Below are positions 18,242-27,306 of a DNA stretch of 64,000 nucleotides, one piece after another. The position numbers were made by a program, and so were the translations under genes. Each line of letters begins with the position of its first letter. Within the stretch, counting starts at the first letter, position 1. The stretch comes from Paramesorhizobium deserti (GTDB taxonomy: Bacteria; Pseudomonadota; Alphaproteobacteria; Rhizobiales; Rhizobiaceae), in contig NZ_LNTU01000001.1 of the NCBI RefSeq assembly GCF_001558695.1, forward strand, positions 124,001 to 188,000, written 5' to 3'. A model generated the notes under the pieces. The model worked only from the letters and a program-made list of their open reading frames with translations, made no database searches and had not been told where the DNA came from.

Positions 18242-18589
18242 ATGCGTGTAACGGGCAAGCTGGATTATCTCGAATTGCCGGCCGGCGGCGGAACGCTGGA
18301 CAAGGTCAAGAATTTCTACAGCGCGGCGTTTTCCTGGTCTTTCACCGATTACGGCCCGACCTATTCCGCTTTCGATGAGGGGCTGGATGGCGGTTTTCAG
18401 GCCGATGCGGCGGAGAAGGCGGCAAAGCCGCTGCCGGTCCTCTATTCCGAAAATCTGGAGGAAACGCTCGACGCGGTGGAAAAGGCCGGCGGCACGATCG
18501 TCAAGCCGATCTTCTCCTTCCCCGGCGGCCGCCGCTTCCATTTCACCGACCCCGCAGGCAACGAACTTGCAGTGTGGAGCGACAGGTAA
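18242..18589 (+). CDS. VOC (glyoxalase/bleomycin-resistance fold) protein
   Basis: 115 residues with one vicinal-oxygen-chelate fold: KLDYLELPA at the start, VKNFYSAAFSW, and the C-terminal FHFTDPAGNELAVWSD strand typical of the family. Members bind a metal or sequester small molecules; no substrate can be given. The ATG at 18242 was chosen with GGAG eight bases upstream; a GTG at 18233 is possible. It is divergent from ppdK over 252 bp and convergent with cfa. Confidence 0.8.
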   Translation: MRVTGKLDYLELPAGGGTLDKVKNFYSAAFSWSFTDYGPTYSAFDEGLDGGFQADAAEKAAKPLPVLYSENLEETLDAVEKAGGTIVKPIFSFPGGRRFHFTDPAGNELAVWSDR

Positions 18590-18654
18590 CGCGCGAAGCG
18601 CGTTTCGGTCGAAATAATGGTTGTGGGCGCTCGCAGTGAATGGCTTCGGCCTGC

Positions 18655-19929
18655 TCAGGCGAAACCGGCATAAATGTCGCTGCGCGTCTGCGGCACGGCT
18701 GAAATACCGCGCCGGCGCTTGGAGGCCAGCGTCTGGTTGATCTGGACGGTTCCCCGCTCGAACGCCAGCGCGCAACCTGCCAGATAGAGCAGCCAGAGGC
18801 GCGCCTTCGCATAGCCGATTTCCGCAACCGCCGCGTCAAAACCGGCATGAAGCCGCTCGCACCACAGACGGCATGTCCGCCCGTAATGCTCGCGCAGGTT
18901 CTCCACATCGTGAACCTCGAAACCATGGCCTTCGAGATTCTCCACCGTCATGCCGAGATGATCGAGTTCGCCGCCGGGGAAAATATATTTCACCAGTGCA
19001 AGATGCTCGGCGCTCTTGCGGCGAAAAGCCTTCTTGCTGCGCTTCATCCGGCGGGTGATCGCGTGGTGCATGTACAGCCCGCCGGGGCGCAGAAGGCGGT
19101 TTACCGCGCTGAAATATTCGTCGTAATGGGCAATGCCGACATGTTCGAACATGCCGATCGACGATATCTTGTCGAATTCGCCGTCAAGATCGGCATAGGA
19201 TTTGACATGGATGGTGATCCGGTCTTCCAGACCGGCCGCCTTTATCCTTTCGCGCGCGAGCGCAGTCTGTGCTTCCGACAGGGAAACGCCGGTTCCGATG
19301 ACGCCATATTTCTGCGTCGCATAGATGAGCATCGCGCCCCAGCCGCAACCGATATCCAGAAGCCGGTCGCCGGGCTTGAGGCGCAGCTTGCGGCAGATCA
19401 GTTCCAGCTTGTCCTCCTGCGCCCGGTCGATATCGTTGGCCCAGTCGGTGAAGTAGCCACAGGTGTAAACCATGCGCCTGTCGAGAAAGAGCTGATAGAA
19501 TTCATTGGACACATCGTAGTGATGCGTGATCGCTTCCTTGCTCGATCCGCTGACAAACGGGGTTTTTCCCTCCATGACAGCGCCATCGGCAGGCTTTCCG
19601 GCGAATAACAGGGCCGGAAGGTCTTTCAACAGCCTCCATTTCGGCAGTTCCTTCAGCCTCTCCTTCAGGCTCCCGTCGATCTTCGCCCCGGCGAGGTCGA
19701 GGATCGTGCCGTTTTCGATGTCGATGCGGCCTGACGTCCATATATCGATCAGCGAGTCGTAATTCGGCCTGAGCATAAGCTGCCGGACGATGGTCGGGTC
19801 CTTGATCACGAGACATGGGCCGCCGAATGTCCCGATGCGGGTGCCATCCCACAATGCGATGTCAAACTGCGGACGCAGGGTTTCGACGACCGTTCTTATG
19901 ACACTGACCGATCTGGATTGAGCAGCCAT
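18655..19929 (-). CDS. cfa: cyclopropane-fatty-acyl-phospholipid synthase
   Basis: 424 residues. It methylenates cis double bonds of membrane phospholipid acyl chains using S-adenosylmethionine, a stationary-phase and acid-stress change. A SAM pocket is seen in LLDIGCGWGAMLIYA (about 180-194). FYQLFLDRRMVYTCGYF precedes it; SSIGMFEHVGIAHYDEYF and the family segment YIFPGGELDHL follow. The ATG at 19929 has GGGAG seven bases upstream. It lies 62 bp downstream of smc on the same strand. Not all family members make cyclopropanes (some are fatty-acid methyltransferases), so the exact product is inferred. Confidence 0.92.
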   Translation of the reverse strand: MAAQSRSVSVIRTVVETLRPQFDIALWDGTRIGTFGGPCLVIKDPTIVRQLMLRPNYDSLIDIWTSGRIDIENGTILDLAGAKIDGSLKERLKELPKWRLLKDLPALLFAGKPADGAVMEGKTPFVSGSSKEAITHHYDVSNEFYQLFLDRRMVYTCGYFTDWANDIDRAQEDKLELICRKLRLKPGDRLLDIGCGWGAMLIYATQKYGVIGTGVSLSEAQTALARERIKAAGLEDRITIHVKSYADLDGEFDKISSIGMFEHVGIAHYDEYFSAVNRLLRPGGLYMHHAITRRMKRSKKAFRRKSAEHLALVKYIFPGGELDHLGMTVENLEGHGFEVHDVENLREHYGRTCRLWCERLHAGFDAAVAEIGYAKARLWLLYLAGCALAFERGTVQINQTLASKRRRGISAVPQTRSDIYAGFA

Positions 19930-19991
19930 TCCGCGTCTCCCGTTAAGTTCATGAAGGGCGCATGCCCAGTCCGATCGCGAACCCGGCGGGA

Positions 19992-22900
19992 TCAACTCGC
20001 CTCGAGCAGCCGCTCGGCCATCTGCAAATCGACGGAGACGAGCTGCGAGACACCCTGCTCGGCCATGGTGACGCCGAAGAGGCGGTTCATGCGGGCCATA
20101 GTGATCGGGTTATGGGTGATGACGACGAAGCGCGTCTCGGTCGAAGCCGCCATCTCGTCCATCAGATTGCAGAAGCGCTCTACATTGTGGTCGTCAAGCG
20201 GGGCGTCCACCTCGTCCAGCACGCAGATCGGCGCGGGGTTGGTGAGAAACACCGCGAAGATCAGCGCCATCGCCGTCAGCGCCTGCTCGCCGCCGGAAAG
20301 CAGCGTCATCGTCTGCGGCTTCTTGCCGGGCGGGCGGGCGAGGATTTCAAGCCCGGCATCGAGCGGATCGTCGGATTCGATCAGCTGCAACTCGGCCGTG
20401 CCGCCGCCGAAAAGATGGGTGAAGAGCCGCCGGAACTGCGCGTTGACCACGTCGAAGGCGGCAAGCAGGCGCTCGCGTCCCTCGCGGTTCAGGTTCTGGA
20501 TCGCCTGGCGCAGCTTCTTGATTGCCTCGATCACGTCCTCGCGCTCGGCTACGATCGCCTCCAGGCGTTCGGCCAATTCCCGCTGTTCCTCGTCGGCGCG
20601 CAGGTTCACCGCGCCGAGGCGCTCGCGCTCGATCTTCAGCCTTTCGAGCCTCCGTTCGACCTCCTCCACATCGGGCAGCGGATCGTCGGGGCCAAGGCCG
20701 GTCATGCGCATCGCCTCATGCGGCTGGCAATTCAGGGCCTCGTGGATGCGCCGCTCCGCATCCTGCCGCCTTTCCTGCGCGGCGGCACCCCGCTCCTCGG
20801 CGCGTGCCCTCGCCTCGCGCGAGGCGGCAAGGTCCTGAATGGCCTGGGTGGCGAGCCTGTCGAGCTCAGCTTGTTTCGCTTCCGCCTCGGCCAGCTTGTC
20901 GGCGGCCTCCCGGCGCAGCGCTTCGGCCTGGGTGAGCTGCGTCAGAAGCACGCGGCGGCGCTCTTCGATTTCGTCTGGCGCATCGGCCAGGCCCTCGGCC
21001 TCGGCCGCCGTCTCGGCCCTGCGCTCGGCAAGCGCCTCGATCTGCCGGTCGGCATTCTGGGCGCGGGCGATCCAGCTCCTGCGCTCGCTGCCGATCGCCT
21101 CCAGACGCCTGAAGCGCGCCTCCGCCTCGCGGCGCAATCCTTCATAGGCCGCCCTCGCCTCAGCCAGCGCGGCGCGATCGGCCATGACCTCGGCTGTCAG
21201 CGCGGCAAGGCGGGCGCTGACCTCATCGATATCCGGCATGGAAGCCAGATGGTCCTCCGCCTCGGCAAACTGGATTTGCGTCTCCTCAAGACTATCGGCG
21301 ATGCGGGCTCTCGCCTCGTCGAGCGCGGCGCGGCGACTGGAGAGCTGGCCCGCCGCACGCTCGGCCGCGGCCAGGGCCTCGCGCGCCTCGTCCAGCGCGC
21401 GCTGCGTCGCCCGCCAGTGGTCGCGCGCCATGCGCTCGCGCTCCACCGCCTCACGCACCGCAGCCTCGCCCCGCGCCACCGCCCCTTCGGCGACCTCAAG
21501 GTGCTTCTTCGCCTCGACCGCCTCCAGTTCGAGCTCGGCCAGCCGGTTTTTCTGGGCAAGGCGCTGCGCGGCGGGCGTCGGTGCGTCGGCGCTGGCCGTA
21601 TAGCCGTCCCAGCGCCAAAACGCCCCGGTGCGGCTGACCAGCCGCTGACCAGGCTTCAAAAGCTTTTGCAGACGCGGGCCATCCGCATCTTCGATGACGC
21701 CGATCTGCGCCAGCCGCCGGGCGAGCTCGCGCGGCGCACTTACGAGATCGGTCAGCGCCTGTACCCCTTCCGGCAAGGCGGGATCACTTGATACATCTCC
21801 GGTTCCAGCCCAGAAGACCGGCGCGCCCGCATCGGTCGGCGCGTCGAGATCCTCGCCGAGCGCCGCGCCAAGCGCCGTCTCGAAGCCCTTCTCGACCCTG
21901 ACCTCTTCGACGACGGCCGGAAACAGGTCGGAGGCATCGGCATTGATGATCTTTGCGAGCGTGCGGGCCTCGGTTTCGATCCGGTTCAGCTCGCTGCGCG
22001 CCTCGGCCAGTGGCTGGCGCAAGGCGGCTTCATCTGCGCGGGCCCCTTCGACATGCTCTTCGGCGGCGAGCGCCGCCTCCTCGGCGGCTGCGACCGCCTC
22101 CTCCGCCGCCTCGACGGCCAGGCGCTTTTCCGCCGGATCGGCGAGACCCGAAATCTGCGCGGCGATGGCGGCGATCTCACGCTCGACATCCTGCATCTGG
22201 TTCGCCAGCCGGTCGCGCCGCTCGGCCGCCTCCCGCAGCGAACGCTCGATCTGCGCGCGCTCGGCGGCTGCTTCTGCGCGCTCCGCCGTCACGCGGGCAA
22301 GAGCCGCTTCGCTTTCCCGCAGCTTGACGTCGGCGGCCTCGAATGCGGCGCGCGCCTCGATATCGCGGTCGCCCGCAGCGTCGTTGTCGGAATTGAGCGC
22401 GCGCTCCTCTTCGTCAAGACGCGTCAGGATATCGGCATTCTCGCGCACCATCTGCTCTTCGCGCACGATATCGGCGGCCAGTTGCTCCAGCCGCTTGAAG
22501 AGTTCGGAACGGCGGGCGCGGATGCGCTCGGCCTCGTCATCGAGTTGCGTGCGGGCAATCGTCAGGCGCTGCAGCGCGGCAGCAGCCTTGGCCTCTGCAT
22601 CGCGCAGCTCCGGCAGGCGGTGGGCGGAGATCGCCTGTTCCTTGGCGGCAGCCATCTGCGCCTGCGCCTTTTCGGCGACAAGCACGGTCGCGCTGGAAAG
22701 AGCGCTTTGCGCCTCCGCCTCCTGTGCCTTGGAGAGCGTCCATTTCAGATGCAGCAGAATGGCCTCGGACGAGCGGATATCGGCGGAAAGCGCTTTGAAC
22801 CGGTTGGCCTGGCGCGCCTGCCGCTTCAAGCTCTCAATCTGGGTTTCCAGCTCGCCGACGACGTCCTCCAGCCGTTCCAGATTGCCCTCGGCGGCGCGCA

Positions 22901-23450
22901 GGCGAAGCTCCGCCTCGTGGCGGCGGGTATGCAGGCCGGAGATGCCGGCCGCCTCCTCGAGGAGCGCGCGGCGCGCTTGCGGCTTGGCCTGGATCAATTC
23001 GCCGATGCGGCCCTGCCCGACCATCGAGGGCGAGCGCGCGCCGGTCGACTGGTCGGCAAAGAGAAGCTGCACGTCCTTGGCGCGGGCTTCCTTGCCGTTG
23101 ATGCGGTAGACGGAGCCCGCCTCGCGCTCGATGCGGCGCGAGACCTGCAGCTCGTCCGCATCATTATAGGTCGCGGGAGCAGAACGATCCTGATTGTCGA
23201 GGAAAAGCGTGACTTCGGCGGTGTTGCGCGCGGGCCGCGTGCCGGAGCCGGAAAAGATCACATCGTCCATGCCGGAGGCGCGCATGTTCTTGTAGGAGCT
23301 CTCGCCCATCACCCAGCGCAGCGCCTCGACCAGATTGGACTTGCCGCAGCCATTCGGGCCGACGATGCCGGTCAGCCCGCTTTCGATGACGAACTCCATC
23401 GGCTCGACGAAGGATTTGAAGCCGACGAGGCGCAGCTTGGAGAAGCGCAT
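19992..23450 (-). CDS. smc: chromosome segregation SMC ATPase
   Basis: 1152 residues. It forms a ring with ScpA and ScpB that compacts and aligns newly copied chromosome arms. Walker A is GPNGCGKSN (31-39). Two very long coiled coils rich in Ala, Glu and Arg flank a hinge around residue 530-640. The ABC signature LSGGEQALTAMAL and Walker B PICVLDEVDAPLDDHN lie near the C-terminus. The start at 23450 places TGGAGA six bases upstream, better than the ATG two codons before. Orientation and neighbours (cfa, DsbA-like, dciA) agree with other Hyphomicrobiales. Confidence 0.97.
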   Translation of the reverse strand: MRFSKLRLVGFKSFVEPMEFVIESGLTGIVGPNGCGKSNLVEALRWVMGESSYKNMRASGMDDVIFSGSGTRPARNTAEVTLFLDNQDRSAPATYNDADELQVSRRIEREAGSVYRINGKEARAKDVQLLFADQSTGARSPSMVGQGRIGELIQAKPQARRALLEEAAGISGLHTRRHEAELRLRAAEGNLERLEDVVGELETQIESLKRQARQANRFKALSADIRSSEAILLHLKWTLSKAQEAEAQSALSSATVLVAEKAQAQMAAAKEQAISAHRLPELRDAEAKAAAALQRLTIARTQLDDEAERIRARRSELFKRLEQLAADIVREEQMVRENADILTRLDEEERALNSDNDAAGDRDIEARAAFEAADVKLRESEAALARVTAERAEAAAERAQIERSLREAAERRDRLANQMQDVEREIAAIAAQISGLADPAEKRLAVEAAEEAVAAAEEAALAAEEHVEGARADEAALRQPLAEARSELNRIETEARTLAKIINADASDLFPAVVEEVRVEKGFETALGAALGEDLDAPTDAGAPVFWAGTGDVSSDPALPEGVQALTDLVSAPRELARRLAQIGVIEDADGPRLQKLLKPGQRLVSRTGAFWRWDGYTASADAPTPAAQRLAQKNRLAELELEAVEAKKHLEVAEGAVARGEAAVREAVERERMARDHWRATQRALDEAREALAAAERAAGQLSSRRAALDEARARIADSLEETQIQFAEAEDHLASMPDIDEVSARLAALTAEVMADRAALAEARAAYEGLRREAEARFRRLEAIGSERRSWIARAQNADRQIEALAERRAETAAEAEGLADAPDEIEERRRVLLTQLTQAEALRREAADKLAEAEAKQAELDRLATQAIQDLAASREARARAEERGAAAQERRQDAERRIHEALNCQPHEAMRMTGLGPDDPLPDVEEVERRLERLKIERERLGAVNLRADEEQRELAERLEAIVAEREDVIEAIKKLRQAIQNLNREGRERLLAAFDVVNAQFRRLFTHLFGGGTAELQLIESDDPLDAGLEILARPPGKKPQTMTLLSGGEQALTAMALIFAVFLTNPAPICVLDEVDAPLDDHNVERFCNLMDEMAASTETRFVVITHNPITMARMNRLFGVTMAEQGVSQLVSVDLQMAERLLEAS

Positions 23451-23484
23451 CAGCATTCTCCATTAGAGTGCAGGTGGCGATCTT

Positions 23485-23655
23485 GGCGGGACAGCGCGCC
23501 CCTCTGTCCTGCCGGACATCTCTCCCGCAAGGGGGGAGATTGGCTAGCATTGACGACGGCGCCAGCCATGCAACGTCGGCGATTAGCGAAAGCAAAAATG
23601 AGAGCGTAATCTCCCCCCTTGCGGGGGAGATGGGCGGCAGCCCAGAGGGGGGCGC
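23485..23655. repeat. RIME1-like mosaic palindrome (M family, full copy)
   Basis: An outer inverted repeat (GCGCCCCTCTG near 23496 and CAGAGGGGGGCGC ending at 23655) encloses two hairpins: TCTCCCGCAAGGGGGGAGA (23521-23539) and ATCTCCCCCCTTGCGGGGGA (23609-23628). The two-large-palindrome design matches my recollection of the Rhizobium intergenic mosaic element RIME1; the name is by recall, not search. It fills most of the gap between smc and the DsbA-like gene. Confidence 0.8.
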
Positions 23656-23696
23656 TTAGCACCAACGCTTCTCGGGCAGGCCACCCTTGCTGCGGG

Positions 23697-24395
23697 TCAG
23701 AGAAGGCCGTCGATGATTGCCGACATTTGGTCAACCGACAGTGCTCCAGCGTATTTCTTCCCGTTTATGAAAAAGGTTGGTGTAGAGGTAACGCCGAATT
23801 CTTTCTCCCCGCGCTCCCGTGACGCATTCACATCATCGAGAAGTTGCTGGTTCGTCAAGCAAGCCTGGAAGGACTCCTGTGTAAAACCGGCCAGTTTGGC
23901 GATCTGCAGCAAGGGTGTTTCCGCATCGTTGGCTGCCGCCCATTGCTGCTGTTGCTTGAAAAGAGCGTCGATCATCGGGAAATAACGGTCTTCCGGAGCA
24001 CAGCGCGCCAGCATGAAAGCCGCCGCCGCGCGCGGGTCGAACGGGAATTCGCGGAATATCAACCGCGCCTTGCCGGTATCGATATATTTCTCCTTGATGG
24101 TCGGCAGCGTCGTCTCGGCGAAATGGGCGCAGTGCGGGCAGGTCATCGAGGCATATTCGACGATGGTAACAGGCGCGTCGGCCTTGCCCATCACCATGTC
24201 CTTCAGCTTACCCGGCTCGTAAAGCTTTGCGGTATCGACCGTGCCTTCGGGGGCCGGCGCGTCGGAAACGGCGCCGGTCGTCTCGGCGGCGGCCACCACC
24301 TGATCCGAGGAATCGCTGCAGGCGGCAAGTGCTGCGCCCGCGGCGGACATGGCCGCGATGGAAAGAACATTTCTACGGCTCAAAAGTGCAGCCAT
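23697..24395 (-). CDS. DsbA-family thiol-disulfide oxidoreductase, lipoprotein-like
   Basis: 232 residues. The thioredoxin-fold domain has active site CPHC in YASMTCPHCAHF and a cis-Pro loop VTSTPTFFING near residue 200, as in DsbA/BdbD-type enzymes that oxidise exported proteins. The N-terminus has both a twin-arginine start (SRRNVLSIAA) and a lipobox-like ALAAC with Cys 26, so it may be a Tat-exported lipoprotein on the periplasmic face. The ATG at 24395 has GGGTGA five bases upstream; a GTG nine bases earlier is possible. It lies between dciA and smc on the same strand, a conserved order. Confidence 0.88.
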   Translation of the reverse strand: MAALLSRRNVLSIAAMSAAGAALAACSDSSDQVVAAAETTGAVSDAPAPEGTVDTAKLYEPGKLKDMVMGKADAPVTIVEYASMTCPHCAHFAETTLPTIKEKYIDTGKARLIFREFPFDPRAAAAFMLARCAPEDRYFPMIDALFKQQQQWAAANDAETPLLQIAKLAGFTQESFQACLTNQQLLDDVNASRERGEKEFGVTSTPTFFINGKKYAGALSVDQMSAIIDGLL

Positions 24396-24531
24396 GCGAA
24401 TCACCCGTTGTATTTATCCGTTTTCACTACCGTACCGCGTCATAGCACACACGCAACGGCAAGGCTCTAAGACCAATTCTTTAGGACAGGATAAGCGCGA
24501 AGTCTTTGACTTTTTCGTGAAGACAAGCCGC

Positions 24532-25041
24532 TCAGGACCGGCGTTTTGCCTTTTCGGCGATCACGCTGCGGCCGAGCCTGGCCAGGGCGGCGCGCAGACC
24601 ATCGTCCTCGATATCGGCCGTCACTGCCGCAATACGCTTCTCCGCGGCGGCATCGACGATCGGCTGGCGAACGCGGCGGGATGGCCCGGCGGTCGGCACA
24701 GGCTTCTGCTCGATCTTGACGCGCCCGATCGCCGCAAAGCCCAGGAACGCATTGACGCGACTGATGATCTCGCCCGTCTCGTGCTGAATGCGGATGGCCG
24801 CGAAACCTTCGCAGGCGATCACCAGCGTCGCGGGCTGGAACGGATCATCCTCATGGGCGCGGCGCGGCCAGAGGATTTTCAGCGGGCGCGACTGATTGCC
24901 GAGCGCCGGGCCGATGATGTCTTCCCAGGATTGCAGCAGCGCCAGATTGATGCCGGCACGCTTGCGCAGCACCGGGTCCAGAACGCCCGACGCTGTATCC
25001 GCCAGCGGACGAAAGCCGCGGTATCCCTGTCCGTCGCTCAT
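24532..25041 (-). CDS. dciA: DciA family protein (DUF721)
   Basis: 169 residues. DciA proteins load or assist the replicative helicase DnaB in bacteria lacking DnaC/DnaI. The N-terminal DUF721 domain shows LDPVLRKRAGINLALLQSWEDIIGP and TLVIACEGFAAIRIQHETGEIISRVNAFLG (given in part: IRIQHETGEII). The C-terminal 45 residues are basic and less conserved, as usual. In relatives dciA lies next to mutY, divergently transcribed; here three sugar genes separate them. The P repeat begins 19 bp upstream of its start. Confidence 0.88.
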   Translation of the reverse strand: MSDGQGYRGFRPLADTASGVLDPVLRKRAGINLALLQSWEDIIGPALGNQSRPLKILWPRRAHEDDPFQPATLVIACEGFAAIRIQHETGEIISRVNAFLGFAAIGRVKIEQKPVPTAGPSRRVRQPIVDAAAEKRIAAVTADIEDDGLRAALARLGRSVIAEKAKRRS

Positions 25042-25059
25042 GGTTTTCCATTATCTGCC

Positions 25060-25105
25060 GCATGATCTTATCCAAAAAGTCTGCAACTTTTTGGGATCAC
25101 GCTCC
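25060..25105. repeat. P-family palindrome, copy 1
   Basis: GCATGATCTTATCCAAAAAG, CTGC and AACTTTTTGGGATCACGCTCC form an imperfect hairpin of a type common in Hyphomicrobiales intergenic DNA. A second copy is at 29311-29377. The epimerase stop codon TGA (25097-25099, minus strand) lies inside this repeat. Confidence 0.8.
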
Positions 25106-26071
25106 ATTATAGCCGCGAAACCACTCGACAAACAAAGGAATTCCCTTTGAAAGCGGGGTAACCGGCGAGAAACCCAGATCGCGGGCGGCAAGCTCGATAT
25201 CGGCATAGGTGCGCGGCACATCGGCCGGCGGCATCGGCTCGAGCTTCCTGATCGCCTCGCGGCCGGTGGCTTTTTCGATCTCGGCGATGAAATCATTGAG
25301 CGCGACCGGGCTGCTGTTGCCGAGATTATAGACCGGCGCCACGTCCGAAGGCCGGTCGAGAATACGTTTGACCGCGCCCAGAACGCCGCTGACGATATCC
25401 TCGATATAGGTGAAATCGCGCGCCATCTGGCCATTGTTGAAGACGCGGATCGGCTCGCCCTTGAGGATGGCGCTGGTGAAGAGCCAGGGCGCCATGTCGG
25501 GCCGGCCATAGGGGCCATAGACGGTGAAGAACCGCAGGCCGGTCGACGGCAGGCCATGCACCTGGCCGTAGGAATGGGCGAGCAGCTCGCCCGCCCGCTT
25601 GGTCGCGGCATAGACCGAGACCGGACGGTCGACCGCATCGCTCTCGCTGAACGGCATCTTCTCGTTCGCGCCATAGACCGAAGAGGAAGAGGCATAGACG
25701 ACCGGCGGGCGCTTGGGCATGGTGAGCGCCTGCTCGAAAACCGTCACCTGCCCCTGGACATTGGCGGAAACATAGGCGGAAGGATTTTCGATCGAATAGC
25801 GCACGCCCGCCTGGGCGGCGAGATGCACGATGATATCGGCATCGTCATCGGCTCCGATGGCGGCCTTCAGGGCGGCGGGATCGGATATGTCGGCGCGGGC
25901 GAAACGAAAGTCCTCCTGCCCCTCAAGCACCGACAGGCGGGTCTCCTTCAGCGCCACCGGATAATAGGCGTTGAGATCATCGATCCCCACCACCTGCCAG
26001 CCCTCGCGCAGCAATTGCCTGGCCGTGTGGAAGCCGATGAAGCCCGCTGCCCCCGTTACGATCGCCTTCAT
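25097..26071 (-). CDS. NAD-dependent nucleotide-sugar epimerase, UDP-glucuronate 4-epimerase-like
   Basis: 324 residues, an extended short-chain dehydrogenase. NAD motif GAAGFIG is at 7-13; the catalytic residues are Ser in YASSSSVYG and Tyr-Lys in YAATK. The stretches LAAQAGVRYSIENP and FFTVYGPYGRPDMA are characteristic of UDP-glucuronate 4-epimerases (LpsL/Cap1J), which supply UDP-galacturonate for lipopolysaccharide or capsule. The ATG overlaps the stop of the upstream ligase gene (ATGA). The C-terminus ends inside a P repeat, so the last one or two codons and the stop come from repeat DNA. Confidence 0.88.
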   Translation of the reverse strand: MKAIVTGAAGFIGFHTARQLLREGWQVVGIDDLNAYYPVALKETRLSVLEGQEDFRFARADISDPAALKAAIGADDDADIIVHLAAQAGVRYSIENPSAYVSANVQGQVTVFEQALTMPKRPPVVYASSSSVYGANEKMPFSESDAVDRPVSVYAATKRAGELLAHSYGQVHGLPSTGLRFFTVYGPYGRPDMAPWLFTSAILKGEPIRVFNNGQMARDFTYIEDIVSGVLGAVKRILDRPSDVAPVYNLGNSSPVALNDFIAEIEKATGREAIRKLEPMPPADVPRTYADIELAARDLGFSPVTPLSKGIPLFVEWFRGYNGA

Positions 26072-27306
26072 GCCATTCCCCGTTTAATGCTGCGGCGCCG
26101 CGCCATGATGAAGCGCGATGCGGCCGCGTTAAGCGCACCGAAATAGAAGAAAATTCCCGATATCGTCACCTCATGCAGCAGCGGATTGTGCAGCATGCCG
26201 TAGGTCGTACAGATGACGATGAAATAGATGAGGCTGCGCGTCATGCCGGCGCTTGAGGAATTGCGGAAGAGATGCGCCAGGCCGAAATAAGCGCAGAGGG
26301 AGAGAAGGATCAGCCCGATCACGCCGTCATTGAGCAATTCGTCGAGAACCGTATTGTGCACATGGCGAAAGCCGTCAAGCATCGAGGCGTTCTCGCCGGC
26401 CTTGGCCCGAACCGCATCCATCTTTTCATAGGAGCCGACGCCGATAACGGGATGCTCGCTGATAACCTGCCTTGCGCCATCCCACAACGCAAAGCGGATA
26501 TCGGCAGATATCTTGTCCTCCCATTTGCTCTGATCGCCCGTGTCGTAATATTCGACGATCCCCGCAAATCGCTTCGAGATGATCTCGTCGACCGGCCCGA
26601 ACGAGGCGAGGCCAAGCGCGACAAGCGACAGAATGGCGTAGGACACCATCCTGAGCCTGGGGGTGAACCTGTTGACCGAGAAAAGGATCTCGATCAATGC
26701 GAAGATCGGAAGAACCACCAGCACGGCGCGGGTCTCCGAGGTGAGCACCGCGGCCGTACCGAGGATGAGGTAGACAGGGCCATTCGGCAGGAAGCGCGGC
26801 GCATTGGCGAGCGGTATCGTAGCGCTTATCGCGGCCAGCGCCGCGACGAACGCGAACACGGCCGCATTACCCCCGACCCCAATGCGCCCGCCATAGATGA
26901 CGGCCATGCCGACCGCGGTCAGGAAAGCCAAAATGACGCCGACACGCGCCCCCAGCACAAAGGCACGCAGCGGATCGCGCACCAGAACCATGCCGGGCCC
27001 GGCAAAGGACAAAACGGTGAAGAGCAGGGTGTAACCGACCTGGCGGTTATCCATGATCGGCTCGCCGCGGTACAGGATCAGCCCGAGCGACCAGATGCCG
27101 TAAAGCACGGCGCAGATGTAGAAATTGCGGGCGAAAAGACGCGCCGTCCGGTGGCGTCCGCAGGTGAGATATATTCCGATGCAGGCGAAGAGAAACAGGG
27201 CGCCGGGGCCGAAGCCGATGCGGATAGGCATCGTCGCCGAGCCGACGCCAAGCACCCAGGGATCGATGCGGCGGCGCATCAGAAAGGATTTTCGGATGAA
27301 CTTCAT
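26068..27306 (-). CDS. O-antigen ligase/polymerase family membrane protein
   Basis: 412 residues with about ten hydrophobic helices. The large periplasmic loop around residues 270-330 contains HPVIGVGSYEK and FRHVHNTVLDELLNDGVIGL, the Wzy_C signature shared by WaaL ligases and Wzy polymerases; the His in the second segment is the usual functional residue. It either joins O-antigen to lipid A-core or polymerises repeat units; sequence alone cannot decide. The ATG at 27306 was chosen because it overlaps the GT25 stop (ATGA), and the downstream end overlaps the epimerase start, making a tightly coupled three-gene unit. Confidence 0.85.
   Translation of the reverse strand: MKFIRKSFLMRRRIDPWVLGVGSATMPIRIGFGPGALFLFACIGIYLTCGRHRTARLFARNFYICAVLYGIWSLGLILYRGEPIMDNRQVGYTLLFTVLSFAGPGMVLVRDPLRAFVLGARVGVILAFLTAVGMAVIYGGRIGVGGNAAVFAFVAALAAISATIPLANAPRFLPNGPVYLILGTAAVLTSETRAVLVVLPIFALIEILFSVNRFTPRLRMVSYAILSLVALGLASFGPVDEIISKRFAGIVEYYDTGDQSKWEDKISADIRFALWDGARQVISEHPVIGVGSYEKMDAVRAKAGENASMLDGFRHVHNTVLDELLNDGVIGLILLSLCAYFGLAHLFRNSSSAGMTRSLIYFIVICTTYGMLHNPLLHEVTISGIFFYFGALNAAASRFIMARRRSIKRGMA

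Noticed and set aside
18026-18775. 249-codon minus-strand frame over the VOC gene and ppdK leader
   Set aside because: It overlaps a better supported VOC gene with a ribosome site and has no family resemblance.
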